DNA of 64,000 bases from Gordonia sp. SID5947 (GTDB lineage Bacteria > Actinomycetota > Actinomycetes > Mycobacteriales > Mycobacteriaceae). The translations under genes and the position numbers were made by a program. Each line of letters starts with the position of its first letter. Position 1 is the first letter of the stretch. The DNA lies in NCBI RefSeq assembly GCF_009862785.1, contig NZ_WWHU01000001.1, positions 2,542,001 to 2,606,000 of the forward strand, in the 5' to 3' direction. Below the pieces are notes generated by a model, which was not told where the DNA came from, ran no database searches, and saw nothing but the letters and a program-made list of their open reading frames with translations. Shown here one piece after another: positions 17,635 through 27,512 of the stretch.

Positions 17635-18275
17635 CCGCGACCATCCGCGCGGTCGCCGCCGGTGGCCTCGCGGTCCTGCTCGTCGCGATCGGGGCGGTGG
17701 CCGGCGTGGGGTGGCAGAGCACCCGCGACGACGACGATGCGTCGCGCCGCCCGAGCGTCACCGACGTCGGCTTCGCCCAGGACATGTCGGCCCATCACGA
17801 CCAGGCGATCCTCATGTCCCAGAGCCTTTCTCCCGACGTCGCGCCCGAGATCCGCGGTCTGGCCGACCGGATCGTGGTGGCACAGACCGCCGAGACGTCG
17901 ACGATGCGCGGGTGGCTGACATGGTTCGGATTGCCGGTCACATCGGACCACCCGATGTCGTGGATGGACCGGCCGCAGGGCCACCACCACACCGCGCCGT
18001 CAGGTGACGGCCCGCCGATGCCGGGGATGGCGAGTGTCGACGAGCTCGGCCGCCTCTCGGCCGCGCGTGGTCGCGCCGCAGAGATCCTCTTTTTGCAGCT
18101 GATGATCCGGCATCATCGCGGCGGCGTGGAGATGGCCACCGCAGCCCACAACGATCCCCGGAGCAGCTCGGCGACAAGGCAACTGGCTTTGACGATGATC
18201 AGCGACGAAGGCGACGAGATCGGCCGGATGACCTTGCTGCTGCGCGCCCGAGATGCGCTGCCGCTGCCCGCGTGA
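17631..18275 (+). CDS. DUF305 ferritin-like exported protein
   Basis: A 214-residue DUF305 protein anchored or exported by one N-terminal hydrophobic segment (about residues 7-27). The two family motifs are HHDQAILMS and MIRHHRGGVEM, whose histidines and methionines suggest metal binding, probably copper; a His/Met-rich segment (HPMSWM...HHH) lies between them. The ATG at 17631 overlaps the LVIVD stop (ATGA), so the two proteins are made together. It ends 10 bases from the convergent lipase gene. Confidence 0.85.
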   Translation: MTATIRAVAAGGLAVLLVAIGAVAGVGWQSTRDDDDASRRPSVTDVGFAQDMSAHHDQAILMSQSLSPDVAPEIRGLADRIVVAQTAETSTMRGWLTWFGLPVTSDHPMSWMDRPQGHHHTAPSGDGPPMPGMASVDELGRLSAARGRAAEILFLQLMIRHHRGGVEMATAAHNDPRSSSATRQLALTMISDEGDEIGRMTLLLRARDALPLPA

Positions 18276-18285
18276 ACAACGGCGG

Positions 18286-19161
18286 TCAGCATCGCCGAGT
18301 CAGCGCGCCGTCGATCCATTCGATGAGATCGCGGCGCACCTCGTCGCGGTTGATCTCGTTGAGGATCTCGTGTCGCGCACCGGGATACACCTTGACCGAG
18401 ACGTCCGTCAGACCGCCCGCACGGTAGTGAGCGACGAGCAGGTCCACCAGGGCCAGTCCCCCGTTGACGGGATCGAGGTCACCGACCGCGATGAGGATCG
18501 GCAACGACGAAGCCATCCCACCCACCCGTTCCGGATCGGTGAGTGCCCTGGCACGCACGAACATGTCCTTGCCGGAGGCGGCGTCGAGCCCGAAACCACA
18601 GAGGGCATCGGCGACATAGGCATCCACGATCGCGTCGTCGCGAGTGAGCCAGTCGTAGTCGGTGCGGGACGGCTCGAAGGGAGCATTGAATCCCGACAGA
18701 TCGATCTCGGCGTCGAGATCGAGAGCCGGCTCGAGACCGTCCAGCGCGGCGGTTCCACTCAACACCACGGCGTCGACGCGGTCACTGTGATCGAGGAGAA
18801 ACTGCTGGGCGGCGAACGAACCCATGCTGTGGGCGATCAGCACCAGGGGTGATGCGGGGCACTCGGCGTGCACGACGTCGACGACGACACCGATGTCGGC
18901 GACGAGTCGCTGCCACCCGTCGGGGCCGAGGTCACCCGGTTCACGTCCGGACAACACCGACCCGCCATGACCGCGGTGATCATAGGCGTAGACGACAAAA
19001 CCGGCATCGACGAGCGACGCGGCGGTCTCTGTGTAGCGCTGTGAGTGCTCGCCCATGCCGTGCACCAGCACGACTGCGGCGCGGACATCGCCCTCCGGCG
19101 TCCACCGTCGCCCGAGCAGCGGGGTCCCGTCGGCAGCGGTTGCCGTGAACGTTTCGGTCAT
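18286..19161 (-). CDS. Monoacylglycerol lipase-like alpha/beta hydrolase
   Basis: A 291-residue cytoplasmic alpha/beta hydrolase of the serine aminopeptidase S33/monoacylglycerol lipase family. Landmarks are HGMGEHSQRY (oxyanion region), YDHRGHGGS, nucleophile Ser112 in AHSMGS, Asp in AVGDLDPVN and His in GARHEILNE. It would release fatty acid from monoacylglycerol. AGGAG lies before the ATG at 19161. It is transcribed alone, divergent from the acyltransferase gene. Confidence 0.87.
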   Translation of the reverse strand: MTETFTATAADGTPLLGRRWTPEGDVRAAVVLVHGMGEHSQRYTETAASLVDAGFVVYAYDHRGHGGSVLSGREPGDLGPDGWQRLVADIGVVVDVVHAECPASPLVLIAHSMGSFAAQQFLLDHSDRVDAVVLSGTAALDGLEPALDLDAEIDLSGFNAPFEPSRTDYDWLTRDDAIVDAYVADALCGFGLDAASGKDMFVRARALTDPERVGGMASSLPILIAVGDLDPVNGGLALVDLLVAHYRAGGLTDVSVKVYPGARHEILNEINRDEVRRDLIEWIDGALTRRC

Positions 19162-19235
19162 TCGTAGCTCCTCTGCAAGGTCGCGGGCCGCTCATCGGCG
19201 GTATCGAGACTGACGCTAACCCACCGCCTCCTCCG

Positions 19236-20798
19236 GTGCGGGGTGCTTCACCGAACCACCGGTCCGCACCGTCCGCGGGGGCGCCGGGAACTCTCAGGTT
19301 GACCGAGTACCCTCTGCGCGGGGTCCCTTGGACATCTGGTGTCCTTGGTGACCGGAGTGAAGCGGGAGGCCGGGGCATCGTTACGCAGGATCAACAGACA
19401 CAACCACCCGAGCCTCCGCAGAATCCGGACGAAACGGACAGTGTCGCAACACGATTCGCGACACCCGTAGAAGCAGCTCCCCAGAAGCCGCGCGACAAAC
19501 ACCTCTACCAGATCGATTTTGTCCGTTTGGTGACATTCGCCGCGGTCATCCTCGACCACGTCCTCCTCGGAATCGCGACGGGCACCGACGTCGGCGCCGG
19601 AGCCCTCGGACTTCTGCTGCGCTACACCAGGTACTCGTTCTTCGCGCTGACCGGCTTCGTCCTCACCTATCAATACCGCGACCGTGAACTGAAGCCGCTC
19701 ACCTTCTGGCGGCGCCGGTACAAGCTGATCGGGTTGCCATTCGTGGTGTGGAGCCTCTTCTACTGGGTGTACGGCCACTATCGCGCAGGCGGCATGACCG
19801 GCCTGGGCGACCTGGTCGATTCGCCCGACTCCGTCGCGACGTCACTCAAGAGCATCGGCTATGACCTGGTCACCGGTAATGCGTGGTACCACTTGTACTT
19901 CTTGTCGGTGAGCATGCAGATATACGCGGTGTTCCCGCTCGTCCTCATCGTGCTGCGCAAGACGTGGGGATATCACCGCTATCTCCTACTCGTCAGCTTC
20001 GCGGCGCAGGCCACGTTGATGTACATGATGGTCCGGCCTCCCCTCGACTTCTTCACCCACGGACCGCAGCAAACCCTGTGGACGCATCTCGTCGCGACGA
20101 TCCTGCCGTATCAGTTCTTCGTGTTCGCCGGATGTGTGGCGGCGATGCATTACCCGGCCTTCCAACGCTTCATGATCCGTTGGCGCCTACCGTTGATCGC
20201 GGGCGCGTTCGTCGTCATCGCGATCACCTTGCTCTACTACCTGCACGAGACGAACATCGGCGAGACCATCTTCCGGGCCACCAATGTGTTCATGCTGCAC
20301 AACACATTCGCCTACATCGCGATCATCATCATCCTGTATTGCCTGGGGACGGTCTGGCAGGACCGCCGCACCAAGGGCTCCATACCCGACAACTTCATGC
20401 GGACCGCCGCCGACCGCTCGTTCGGCATCTATCTGGCACACGCGCTGGCGTTGAGCGAACTGATGCCCATCATCGCCGAGCATCGGGATCTTCCGACCTG
20501 GCCGCTGATCCTGGTCGCATACGTCGGCACGGTCGCCGTGACGATCTTCATCGTGGAGGTGCTGCGCCGCAGTCCGATCAGCCTGATCACCACCGGGCGC
20601 AGCACCATCGATTGGCGTACGCAGAATGCCGGACGATCGATCGCGGTGGCGACCGTCGCCATCGCCCTTGGTGTGCTGCTGAGGGTCGTGTTCACTGCGC
20701 TGGTCGGCGATCTCATCGTCGCGACCGGGGCTCTTCTGCTGGCCTCCGCCTGTCTGGTGTTCTGGCGTCAGCGCCGGGCCGCTACTGCAGCGCTCTGA
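19236..20798 (+). CDS. Membrane acyltransferase 3 family protein
   Basis: A protein of up to 520 residues with about ten predicted membrane segments from residue 95 onward. The first helix (QIDFVRLVTFAAVILDHV) carries the conserved His of acyltransferase 3 enzymes, which O-acylate surface sugars or lipids. The start is uncertain: GTG 19236 has no clear ribosome-binding site, the recognisable sequence begins near 19380, and an in-frame TTG at 19299 is an alternative. The last 17 bases overlap the end of the convergent SGNH hydrolase gene. Confidence 0.8.
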   Translation: MRGASPNHRSAPSAGAPGTLRLTEYPLRGVPWTSGVLGDRSEAGGRGIVTQDQQTQPPEPPQNPDETDSVATRFATPVEAAPQKPRDKHLYQIDFVRLVTFAAVILDHVLLGIATGTDVGAGALGLLLRYTRYSFFALTGFVLTYQYRDRELKPLTFWRRRYKLIGLPFVVWSLFYWVYGHYRAGGMTGLGDLVDSPDSVATSLKSIGYDLVTGNAWYHLYFLSVSMQIYAVFPLVLIVLRKTWGYHRYLLLVSFAAQATLMYMMVRPPLDFFTHGPQQTLWTHLVATILPYQFFVFAGCVAAMHYPAFQRFMIRWRLPLIAGAFVVIAITLLYYLHETNIGETIFRATNVFMLHNTFAYIAIIIILYCLGTVWQDRRTKGSIPDNFMRTAADRSFGIYLAHALALSELMPIIAEHRDLPTWPLILVAYVGTVAVTIFIVEVLRRSPISLITTGRSTIDWRTQNAGRSIAVATVAIALGVLLRVVFTALVGDLIVATGALLLASACLVFWRQRRAATAAL

Positions 20799-21684
20799 GT
20801 ATCAACCGCGCCTGCGCGGCCTTGCCCGCCGAGTTGGGATGGTAGAAGATCCCGCGTTCGAACCCGTACACCCACGGGTGCTGCGAACAGACAGCGTGCG
20901 CGGCACCGGCTTTCGAGGCAGTCACGAGGACGGCTCCGGTGGACCGCGCGGCGCGGGCGGTGGCCTGCGCCAGTCCGTCGAAGACGCGTTTGGTCTGCAC
21001 GCGTTCGGCGTAGGTGAGCGGTAGGCCGGCACATGACGTCGCCGCGTCCCCGATCACCGGCGGATAGTCGACCAGGACGATCCGGGCCCGCGGTGCCCGC
21101 GCCCGTATCGCCTCGACGGTTCGGGCGATGGTTCGCTCCACCTCGCGGTAAGCGGCCGGAGCGGGCTCGGGTGAAGGGAGTCGTCCACCGCCGCAGACGC
21201 GTTCGGCCATCGCTGCCGCCGCGGGTTGGACGGCGTTGCCGCAGCTTTGGGCGGTCAGTCGGCCGATGTAGCGGAGGTCGTTTCCACCGGTCGTGATGGT
21301 CACCAGCGCGGTCTTCGGGGTGACCGCGGCGATCTGGGGCTCGCTGGTCTTGCCACGCTGCGCACGGTCGACTATGTCGAAGGTCGTGGCCCCGGAGCAG
21401 GTCACGTCGACCAGACGCAGCCCCCGCGCCTCGGCAACCCGGTGCGGGTAGTTGTCCGTCGACCGCATGCAGGGCGTGCGTGGTGTCGACGAGAGCTCAG
21501 GCCCGGCGGCGTAGGAACTGCCCAGTGCCACATACGTCTTGGGTGTGTGGCCGGATCCCGCGGCATTGGCCGTCACCGGCGGGCTGACCGTCTCGGTGAT
21601 GGCGGTGCCGGGAACCACGACGGCGGCCACGGCGGCCACGGACGCGGCGATCGTCGCCGCGCGGGTCACGAGTTCACGCCTCAT
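20782..21684 (-). CDS. Secreted SGNH/GDSL lipase
   Basis: A 300-residue exported SGNH hydrolase. The signal peptide covers about residues 1-40. The catalytic blocks are visible: GSSYAAGPE (nucleophile Ser, block I), CSGATTFD, TTGGNDLRYIG (Gly and Asn of blocks II-III) and FYHPNSAGKAAQA (His, block V). Such proteins are usually esterases acting on lipids outside the cell. Start ATG 21684 is preferred; an upstream in-frame start at 21711 would add nine residues. Convergent overlap of 17 bases with the acyltransferase gene. Confidence 0.87.
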   Translation of the reverse strand: MRRELVTRAATIAASVAAVAAVVVPGTAITETVSPPVTANAAGSGHTPKTYVALGSSYAAGPELSSTPRTPCMRSTDNYPHRVAEARGLRLVDVTCSGATTFDIVDRAQRGKTSEPQIAAVTPKTALVTITTGGNDLRYIGRLTAQSCGNAVQPAAAAMAERVCGGGRLPSPEPAPAAYREVERTIARTVEAIRARAPRARIVLVDYPPVIGDAATSCAGLPLTYAERVQTKRVFDGLAQATARAARSTGAVLVTASKAGAAHAVCSQHPWVYGFERGIFYHPNSAGKAAQARLILRALQ

Positions 21685-21765
21685 GACGGACAGTCTCACA
21701 CAACGCCACACAGCCGGCGCACATACCCCGCCGAGTGCATCGAAGACGTTGTGCGCGTCCGTGGA

Positions 21766-22629
21766 TCAGAAGATCTGCGGCAAATCGGTCGACACCCGAT
21801 CGGTGAAGGTTGCGGGACGCTTCTCGAGGAACGACGTGACCCCCTCGGCGACGTCGGGCATGGTGCCGCGGTAGTAGATGGCCTTCGAATCGGCCTCGTG
21901 GGCGTCCCGGGGGCTCGGCGCACCGGCCATCCGCCACAACAACTGTCGGGTGAGCGCGACCGACACCGGCGCGGTGCCTGCCGTCATGTCCCTGGCCACC
22001 TCGATCGCGGTGGCCAGCACATCCTCCTTGGGCACCACCTGTTGCACCAGGCCACGCTCGTAGGCTTGCGCCACCGGCACCATCTTGGCGCCCATCGTCC
22101 ACTGCAGTGCGGTGGGCAGGCCGACCAGTCGCGGCAGGAACCACGTGGAGCACGCCTCGGGGACCAGGCCTCGCTGGGCGAACACGAAACCGAACTTCGC
22201 ATCCTCGGAAGCGATGCGGACGTCGGCGGCCAACGTCATCGTGACGCCGACACCCGCGGCCGCTCCGTTGATCGCCATGACGACCGGCTTCAGCGATTCG
22301 AAGATCCGCAGGGTCAGCTGCCCACCGGAATCGGCCGGGATCTCGCCGGGGGCAGGCGCCTCGAGTTCGAAGGTGGTGGCACCGCCACCGAGATCTGCAC
22401 CGGCGCAGAAGGCGCGTCCGTTGCCCGTGATGACCACCGCCCGGATCGAGTCGTCGGCATCGCACCTGTCCAGGGCGGCCTTGATCTCCTCCCCCATCTG
22501 GTAGGTGAAGGCATTGAGCCGATCGGGTCGGTTGAGTCGGATCACCGCGATCTCGGCGTCACGCTCGATGGTGATCACGGCCTCCGGCTCGGCAGCGGAC
22601 AAGCCGGACGAGGTTTGTTCTGAAGTCAC
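21766..22629 (-). CDS. Crotonase/enoyl-CoA hydratase family protein
   Basis: A 287-residue crotonase. RAFCAGADLGGG and INGAAAGVGVTMTLAADVRIAS provide the oxyanion hole, and FVFAQRGLVPEACSTWFLPRLVG holds the single expected catalytic Glu (the other position is Gly/Val), so hydratase versus isomerase activity is uncertain. A roughly 20-residue insert (ELEAPAPGEIPADSGG) follows the first loop. The GTG at 22629 has no Shine-Dalgarno sequence but TAGTAT lies seven bases upstream, so it is probably leaderless. Confidence 0.87.
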   Translation of the reverse strand: MTSEQTSSGLSAAEPEAVITIERDAEIAVIRLNRPDRLNAFTYQMGEEIKAALDRCDADDSIRAVVITGNGRAFCAGADLGGGATTFELEAPAPGEIPADSGGQLTLRIFESLKPVVMAINGAAAGVGVTMTLAADVRIASEDAKFGFVFAQRGLVPEACSTWFLPRLVGLPTALQWTMGAKMVPVAQAYERGLVQQVVPKEDVLATAIEVARDMTAGTAPVSVALTRQLLWRMAGAPSPRDAHEADSKAIYYRGTMPDVAEGVTSFLEKRPATFTDRVSTDLPQIF

Positions 22630-22636
22630 GTCCGCG

Positions 22637-22642
22637 ATACTA
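22637..22642 (-). promoter_or_regulatory. -10 box of a leaderless promoter for the crotonase gene
   Basis: TAGTAT on the minus strand, then seven bases (CGCGGAC), then GTG. This is the spacing expected when transcription starts at the start codon. Confidence 0.6.
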
Positions 22643-22746
22643 GCCCCGGCGAAAACAAAATCTGGCGAACGTGTCGATCTGGCGCATCCCCGTTCGACGC
22701 ATGGGTAGAGGGCCCCGACCCGTGGCCCCAGACGAAAGGCAAGACG

Positions 22747-23172
22747 ATGAAGTACATGCTGATCATGCGAGCAACCGAAGAAGCCGCGACTGCCTCTGCG
22801 GACGTCGACTTCACGGAGATCATCAATGCGATGGGCCGCTTCAACGAGGAGATGATCAACGCCGGTGTCCTCGCGGGCGGCGACGGCCTCAGCGACCCGT
22901 CCGAGGGTTTTGTCGTGGCCTTCTCCGACGACGACGAACCGCTTGTCACCGACGGCCCGTACGGCGAGATCCACGAACTGTTCAACGGATTCTGGATTCT
23001 GCAGGTGTCCAGTCGTGAAGAGGCCGTCGAGTGGGCCAAGAAGGCGCCCCTCGGGCGCGGATCCAAACTCGAGGTCCGGCGGGTGACCGACGAGACCGAC
23101 TTCGCCGAGTTCGAGGACAACGAATACATCCAGAAGGAGAAGGGCTGGCGCGAGCAGCTCGCGGCAGAGTGA
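22747..23172 (+). CDS. YCII/DGPF-domain protein paired with an ECF42 sigma factor
   Basis: A 141-residue YCII-related protein with the DGPF-type motif (LVTDGPYGEIHELFNGFWILQV). AAAGGCAAG precedes the ATG. Its stop overlaps the start of the sigma factor gene (GTGA). DGPF proteins are the conserved genetic partners of ECF42 sigma factors; their role is unclear but they are often in the regulon. Confidence 0.9.
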   Translation: MKYMLIMRATEEAATASADVDFTEIINAMGRFNEEMINAGVLAGGDGLSDPSEGFVVAFSDDDEPLVTDGPYGEIHELFNGFWILQVSSREEAVEWAKKAPLGRGSKLEVRRVTDETDFAEFEDNEYIQKEKGWREQLAAE

Positions 23173-24400
23173 TCGAGGGGGAGATCCGTCGGACCGTCGA
23201 CGCGGTCTGGCGGATCGAGGGGACCCGCATCGTCGCGACACTCGCGCGCGTGGTCGGCGACGTCGGCCTCGCCGAGGACCTGGCACAGGAAGCGGTGGCC
23301 GAGGCCCTGGAACAGTGGCCGCGGTCAGGTGTCCCGCGCAATGCGGGCGCCTGGCTGACGGCTGTCGCCAAGCGGCGCGCCATCGACGGATGGAGGCGCG
23401 CGGAACGGCTCGACGAGCGCTACCAGGCCATCGCGCGCGACCTCGGCACCGTCACCGAAGAAGAATGGGAACCGGTCCGCGACGATGTCCTGAAGCTGGT
23501 GTTCACCGCATGCCACCCGGTTCTGAAACGCGACGCGCAGGTGGCGTTGACGTTGCGGGTCGTCGGCGGGCTCAGCACCGAGGAACTCGCCCGACTGTTC
23601 CTCACCTCGGTGCCCACGATGCAGCAACGGATCGTGCGCGCCAAGAAGACGCTGTCGGCGGCCCGGGTGCCGTACGAGGTGCCCGAGCCGGCAGAGTGGC
23701 GCGGACGTCTGTCCGGGGTGCTCGGCGTCATCTATCTCGTCTTCACCGAAGGGTATGCCGCGACCGCGGGTGAGACCTGGATGCGCCGCGACCTCGCGCA
23801 GGAAGCGGTGCGGCTCGGCCGGGTCCTCGCCGCTCTCCTGCCTCGAGAGCCCGAGGTCCATGGGCTGCTCGCGTTGATGGAGCTACAGGCCGCCCGATTC
23901 GCGGCCCGGGTGGGCACCGACGGGCGGCCCGTGTTGCTCGCCGCTCAGGACCGTCGTCGATGGGATCGCGGTCAGATCGATCGCGGGCTGACCGCACTCG
24001 AACGCGGGATGCGCTGGGGCGTGGACGCGGGCCCTACGCCCTGCAGGCAGCCATCGCCGCCTGCCACGCGTCGGCGCCGGACGTCGAGACAACCGATTGG
24101 CCGCAGATCGTCGTGTTGTACGAGGCACTGGAGCAACTGACCCGAAATCCTGTGGTCACGCTCAACAAGATCGTCGCGATCTCGATGGCATCGGGCCCAG
24201 GGGCGGCACTGGACTTGCTCGACGACGAACTCGACGGCACGGCACTGCGCGGGTCGCACCTGTTGCCGAGTGTCCGCGGGGAGTTGCTGACACGGCTCGG
24301 TCGGAGAGCCGAGGCGCGCGGCGAACTGGAACGCGCACGTGATCTGACTGCGAACGGCGATCAACGTCGTGTGCTGGAGGAGAAGATCGCGGCCCTGTGA
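23169..24400 (+). pseudogene. ECF42-type sigma factor gene with an apparent -1 frameshift
   Basis: The first frame (GTG 23169 to about 24005) encodes sigma-70 regions 2 and 4 and the start of the C-terminal TPR-like extension of ECF42 factors (region 2 near EDLAQEAVAEALEQWP; VPTMQQRIVRAKKTL in region 4; FTEGYAAT in the extension). The rest of the extension (GPYALQAAIAACHASAP to the TGA at 24400) is in another frame. The switch falls at 24003-24010; one extra base there, for example GCG instead of the G run, would restore one protein of about 410 residues. Read as printed, frame 1 ends in unrelated Arg-rich sequence at 24140. It is either a real truncation or a sequencing error. It overlaps the YCII gene by four bases. 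Confidence 0.82.
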
Positions 24401-24415
24401 TGACTCGCGGCGCTT

Positions 24416-24503
24416 GCCCTTCGTGACGCATCGCTCGTACCTCGCGACGCTCCTCAGGGACCAGACATGTGTTCCCGCTGAGGAACGGAGTGTCACGAAG
24501 GGC
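24416..24503. repeat. REP-like palindromic element after the ECF42 gene
   Basis: Outer arms GCCCTTCGTGAC and GTCACGAAGGGC are perfect; inner arms TCCTCAG and CTGAGGA are also complementary. A related element with CCCTTCGTGAC and TCCTCAGGG lies at 44751-44832. Both sit just behind genes and may act as terminators or REP-like dispersed repeats. Confidence 0.6.
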
Positions 24504-24529
24504 CGACCACATCCCGCAAGCCGGACATG

Positions 24530-24566
24530 CAGCGGGCCGCCGCGACAGTGTCGCGACGGCCCGCTG
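24530..24566 (-). terminator. Hairpin terminator of clpC1
   Basis: An 18-base stem with one mismatch (CAGCGGGCCGCCGCGACA against TGTCGCGACGGCCCGCTG) begins 19 bases beyond the clpC1 stop codon. GC-rich and without a U tract. Confidence 0.65.
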
Positions 24567-24585
24567 TGTTCGGTTGTGAGAGCGG

Positions 24586-27132
24586 CTAGCTCGTTTCGCC
24601 CTTGCTGTCGCCGGCGCCGGTCAGTTCGGCCGGTGCGTCGGGAACCTCACGCGGCTTCTCCGAGCCGGTGAAGACGAACTTGGCGTCCTCGCCGTCATCT
24701 TCGCCGTCCCAGCCCTCGACGTCGACCAGGATGATCTGGCCTGCATGGATCTCGTTGAACAGGATCTTCTCCGAGAGCTGATCCTCGATCTCACGCTGGA
24801 TGGTGCGGCGCAGCGGCCGGGCACCGAGCACCGGATCGAAACCGCGCTTGGCCAGCAGGCCCTTCGCCTTGTCGGTGAGCTCGATGGCCATGTCCTTGTT
24901 CTTCAGCTGGGTCTCGACGCGGGTGATCATCAGGTCGACCATCTCGATGATCTCCTGACGCGTGAGCTGGTGGAACACGATCACGTCGTCGATACGGTTG
25001 AGGAACTCCGGACGGAAGTGCTTCTTGAGCTCGTCGTTGACCTTGAGCTTCATCCGCTCGTAGTTCGACTGCGAGTCGTCACCACTGGTGAAGCCCAGCC
25101 CGACGGCCTTCGAGATGTCGCTCGTGCCGAGGTTCGAGGTGAAGATCAGCACGGTGTTCTTGAAGTCGACCGTGCGACCCTGACCGTCGGTGAGCCGACC
25201 GTCTTCGAGGACCTGCAACAGGGTGTTGTAGATCTCCGAGTGGGCCTTCTCGATCTCGTCGAACAGCACCACGGAGAACGGCTTGCGGCGCACCTTCTCG
25301 GTGAGCTGGCCGCCCTCTTCGTATCCGACGTACCCGGGAGGCGCACCGAACAGACGCGAGGCGGTGAACCGGTCGTGGAACTCACCCATGTCGATCTGGA
25401 TCAGGGCGTCGTCCTCGCCGAACAGGAAGTTCGCCAGGGCCTTGGAGAGCTCGGTCTTACCGACACCGGACGGGCCGGCAAAGATGAACGAGCCCGACGG
25501 ACGCTTCGGGTCCTTCAGACCGGCACGCGTACGACGGATGGCCTTGGACACCGCCTTGACGGCGTCTTCCTGACCGATGATCCGCTTGTGCAGCTCGTCC
25601 TCCATGCGGAGCAGACGGGTGGTCTCCTCCTCGGTGAGCTTGAACACCGGGATACCGGTCCAGTTGCCCAGCACCTCGGCGATCTGCTCGTCGTCGACCT
25701 CGGCCACGACGTCCATGTCACCGCTGCGCCATTGCTTCTCACGCTCGGCCCGCTCGGCGACCAGCTGCTTCTCCTTGTCGCGGAGATTGGCGGCCTTCTC
25801 GAAGTCCTGTGCGTCGATCGCCGATTCCTTCTCCTTGCGGGCGTCGGCGATACGCTCGTCGAACTCGCGGAGATCTGGCGGCGCGGTCATCCGGCGGATA
25901 CGCATACGCGCGCCCGCCTCGTCGATGAGGTCGATCGCCTTGTCCGGCAGGAACCGGTCGTTGATGTAGCGATCGGCCAGCGTCGCAGCCGCGACCAGCG
26001 CACCGTCGGTGATGGAGACGCGGTGATGCGACTCGTAGCGGTCGCGCAGACCCTTGAGGATCTCGATGGTGTGCTCGACCGACGGCTCGCCGACCTGGAC
26101 CGGCTGGAACCGGCGCTCGAGCGCCGCGTCCTTCTCGATGTACTTGCGGTACTCGTCGAGGGTGGTGGCGCCGATGGTCTGCAGCTCGCCGCGGGCGAGC
26201 TTCGGCTTGAGGATCGACGCGGCGTCGATCGCGCCCTCGGCGGCACCCGCACCGACCAGCGTGTGGAGCTCGTCGATGAACAGGATGATGTCGCCGCGGG
26301 TGTTGATCTCCTTGAGCACCTTCTTGAGGCGTTCCTCGAAGTCACCGCGGTACCGGCTGCCCGCCACCAGCGACCCGAGGTCGAGGGTGTAGAGCTGCTT
26401 GTCCTTCAGCGTCTCGGGCACCTGGCCGTTGACGATCGCCTGGGCGAGGCCCTCGACGACGGCGGTCTTGCCGACGCCGGGCTCGCCGATCAGCACCGGG
26501 TTGTTCTTGGTGCGTCGTGACAGCACCTGCATGACCCGCTCGATCTCTTTCTCGCGCCCGATGACCGGGTCGAGTTTGGCCTCGGCGGCCGCTGCCGTCA
26601 GGTTGCGGCCGAACTGGTCGAGGACCAGCGACGTCGACGGGGTGCCCGCCTCGCTGCTGCGTCCGCCGGTCCCGGCCTCCTGCGGCTCCTTGCCCTGGTA
26701 GCCCGAGAGCAGCTGGATGACCTGCTGGCGGACCCGGTTGAGGTCGGCGCCGAGCTTCACCAGCACCTGTGCGGCCACGCCCTCGCCCTCTCGGATGAGG
26801 CCGAGGAGGATGTGCTCCGTGCCGATGTAGTTATGGCCGAGTTGCAGCGCCTCGCGCAGCGAGAGCTCCAGGACCTTCTTGGCACGCGGCGTGAACGGGA
26901 TGTGTCCCGACGGCGCCTGCTGGCCCTGGCCGATGATCTCCTCGACCTGGCTGCGAACACCCTCGAGCGAGATCCCGAGCGATTCGAGTGCCTTGGCGGC
27001 GACACCTTCACCCTCGTGGATGAGACCCAGGAGGATGTGCTCGGTGCCGATGTAGTTGTGGTTGAGCATCCGCGCTTCTTCTTGCGCCAGGACGACGACA
27101 CGACGTGCGCGGTCGGTGAACCGTTCGAACAT
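24586..27132 (-). CDS. clpC1: ATP-dependent Clp protease ATP-binding subunit ClpC1
   Basis: An 848-residue AAA+ unfoldase, the same length as M. tuberculosis ClpC1. It feeds substrates to the ClpP1P2 protease. It has two N-domain repeats (1-145, each with [12 protein letters not shown]), first ATPase with Walker A GEPGVGKT, a UVR/middle coiled-coil near 420-460 ([20 protein letters not shown]), second ATPase with GPSGVGKT and [15 protein letters not shown], and the ClpP-binding VGLGF-type loop (AVGLGF). GAGGGAGA precedes the ATG. It is monocistronic with its own terminator. Confidence 0.98.
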   Translation of the reverse strand: MFERFTDRARRVVVLAQEEARMLNHNYIGTEHILLGLIHEGEGVAAKALESLGISLEGVRSQVEEIIGQGQQAPSGHIPFTPRAKKVLELSLREALQLGHNYIGTEHILLGLIREGEGVAAQVLVKLGADLNRVRQQVIQLLSGYQGKEPQEAGTGGRSSEAGTPSTSLVLDQFGRNLTAAAAEAKLDPVIGREKEIERVMQVLSRRTKNNPVLIGEPGVGKTAVVEGLAQAIVNGQVPETLKDKQLYTLDLGSLVAGSRYRGDFEERLKKVLKEINTRGDIILFIDELHTLVGAGAAEGAIDAASILKPKLARGELQTIGATTLDEYRKYIEKDAALERRFQPVQVGEPSVEHTIEILKGLRDRYESHHRVSITDGALVAAATLADRYINDRFLPDKAIDLIDEAGARMRIRRMTAPPDLREFDERIADARKEKESAIDAQDFEKAANLRDKEKQLVAERAEREKQWRSGDMDVVAEVDDEQIAEVLGNWTGIPVFKLTEEETTRLLRMEDELHKRIIGQEDAVKAVSKAIRRTRAGLKDPKRPSGSFIFAGPSGVGKTELSKALANFLFGEDDALIQIDMGEFHDRFTASRLFGAPPGYVGYEEGGQLTEKVRRKPFSVVLFDEIEKAHSEIYNTLLQVLEDGRLTDGQGRTVDFKNTVLIFTSNLGTSDISKAVGLGFTSGDDSQSNYERMKLKVNDELKKHFRPEFLNRIDDVIVFHQLTRQEIIEMVDLMITRVETQLKNKDMAIELTDKAKGLLAKRGFDPVLGARPLRRTIQREIEDQLSEKILFNEIHAGQIILVDVEGWDGEDDGEDAKFVFTGSEKPREVPDAPAELTGAGDSKGETS

Positions 27133-27512
27133 TGTTCTCCCTCGTTAGCTAGCGCCCCGGCCGTCGGTGACAACCACAGCGTCGACAACTGCAGCGGTGT
27201 CCGTATACATGACGACCAGCCTGCCTCCACTCTAGTGGTCGCTTGGAGTGCAGCTACCGTTAACGTCGGTCGGAAACGATATCCGTGATGGTCACGCCGG
27301 GGGTCTGCGCACTACAACCGTGCACGTAGGCGCTCTGTTCCATGGACGCTACGCCGAGAGCGAACGCACCCGATCGCCCTGCACAGAGCGCTCACGCGGG
27401 CCGTCGGGGCTCACGCAGGTCGTCGGGGCTCACGCGGGTCGTCGACGGCCCGCGTTCTCCGACCGGGCCCGCGCAACCGGGATCGACCCGCGCCAAGCGA
27501 GCCGATCCGTCG
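27133..27512. other. 380-bp gap with clpC1 promoter region and a tandem repeat
   Basis: No convincing gene. It must hold the clpC1 promoter; the palindrome CCACT-CT-AGTGG near 27227-27238 is the most regular element on that side, but I cannot assign a regulator. The left-hand part of 27240-27380 is featureless. A three-copy 19-base repeat and palindrome occupy 27390-27455. Confidence 0.5.
27390..27455. repeat. Three 19-bp direct repeats ending in a palindrome
   Basis: Three consecutive 19-base units of the form GCTCACGCRGGYCGTCGGG start at 27390, 27409 and 27428. The last merges into a near-perfect 22-base palindrome (27433-27454). The 25 bases 27431-27455 recur exactly at 29085-29109. Confidence 0.65.

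Noticed and set aside
22630..23286. Upstream extension of the crotonase frame across the YCII gene
   Set aside because: It overlaps a convincing YCII/DGPF gene on the other strand and bypasses the leaderless promoter at 22637-22642.
24745..26520. 591-codon open frame opposite clpC1
   Set aside because: Leu/Asp/Val-rich antisense translation of ClpC1 with no homology-like motifs.
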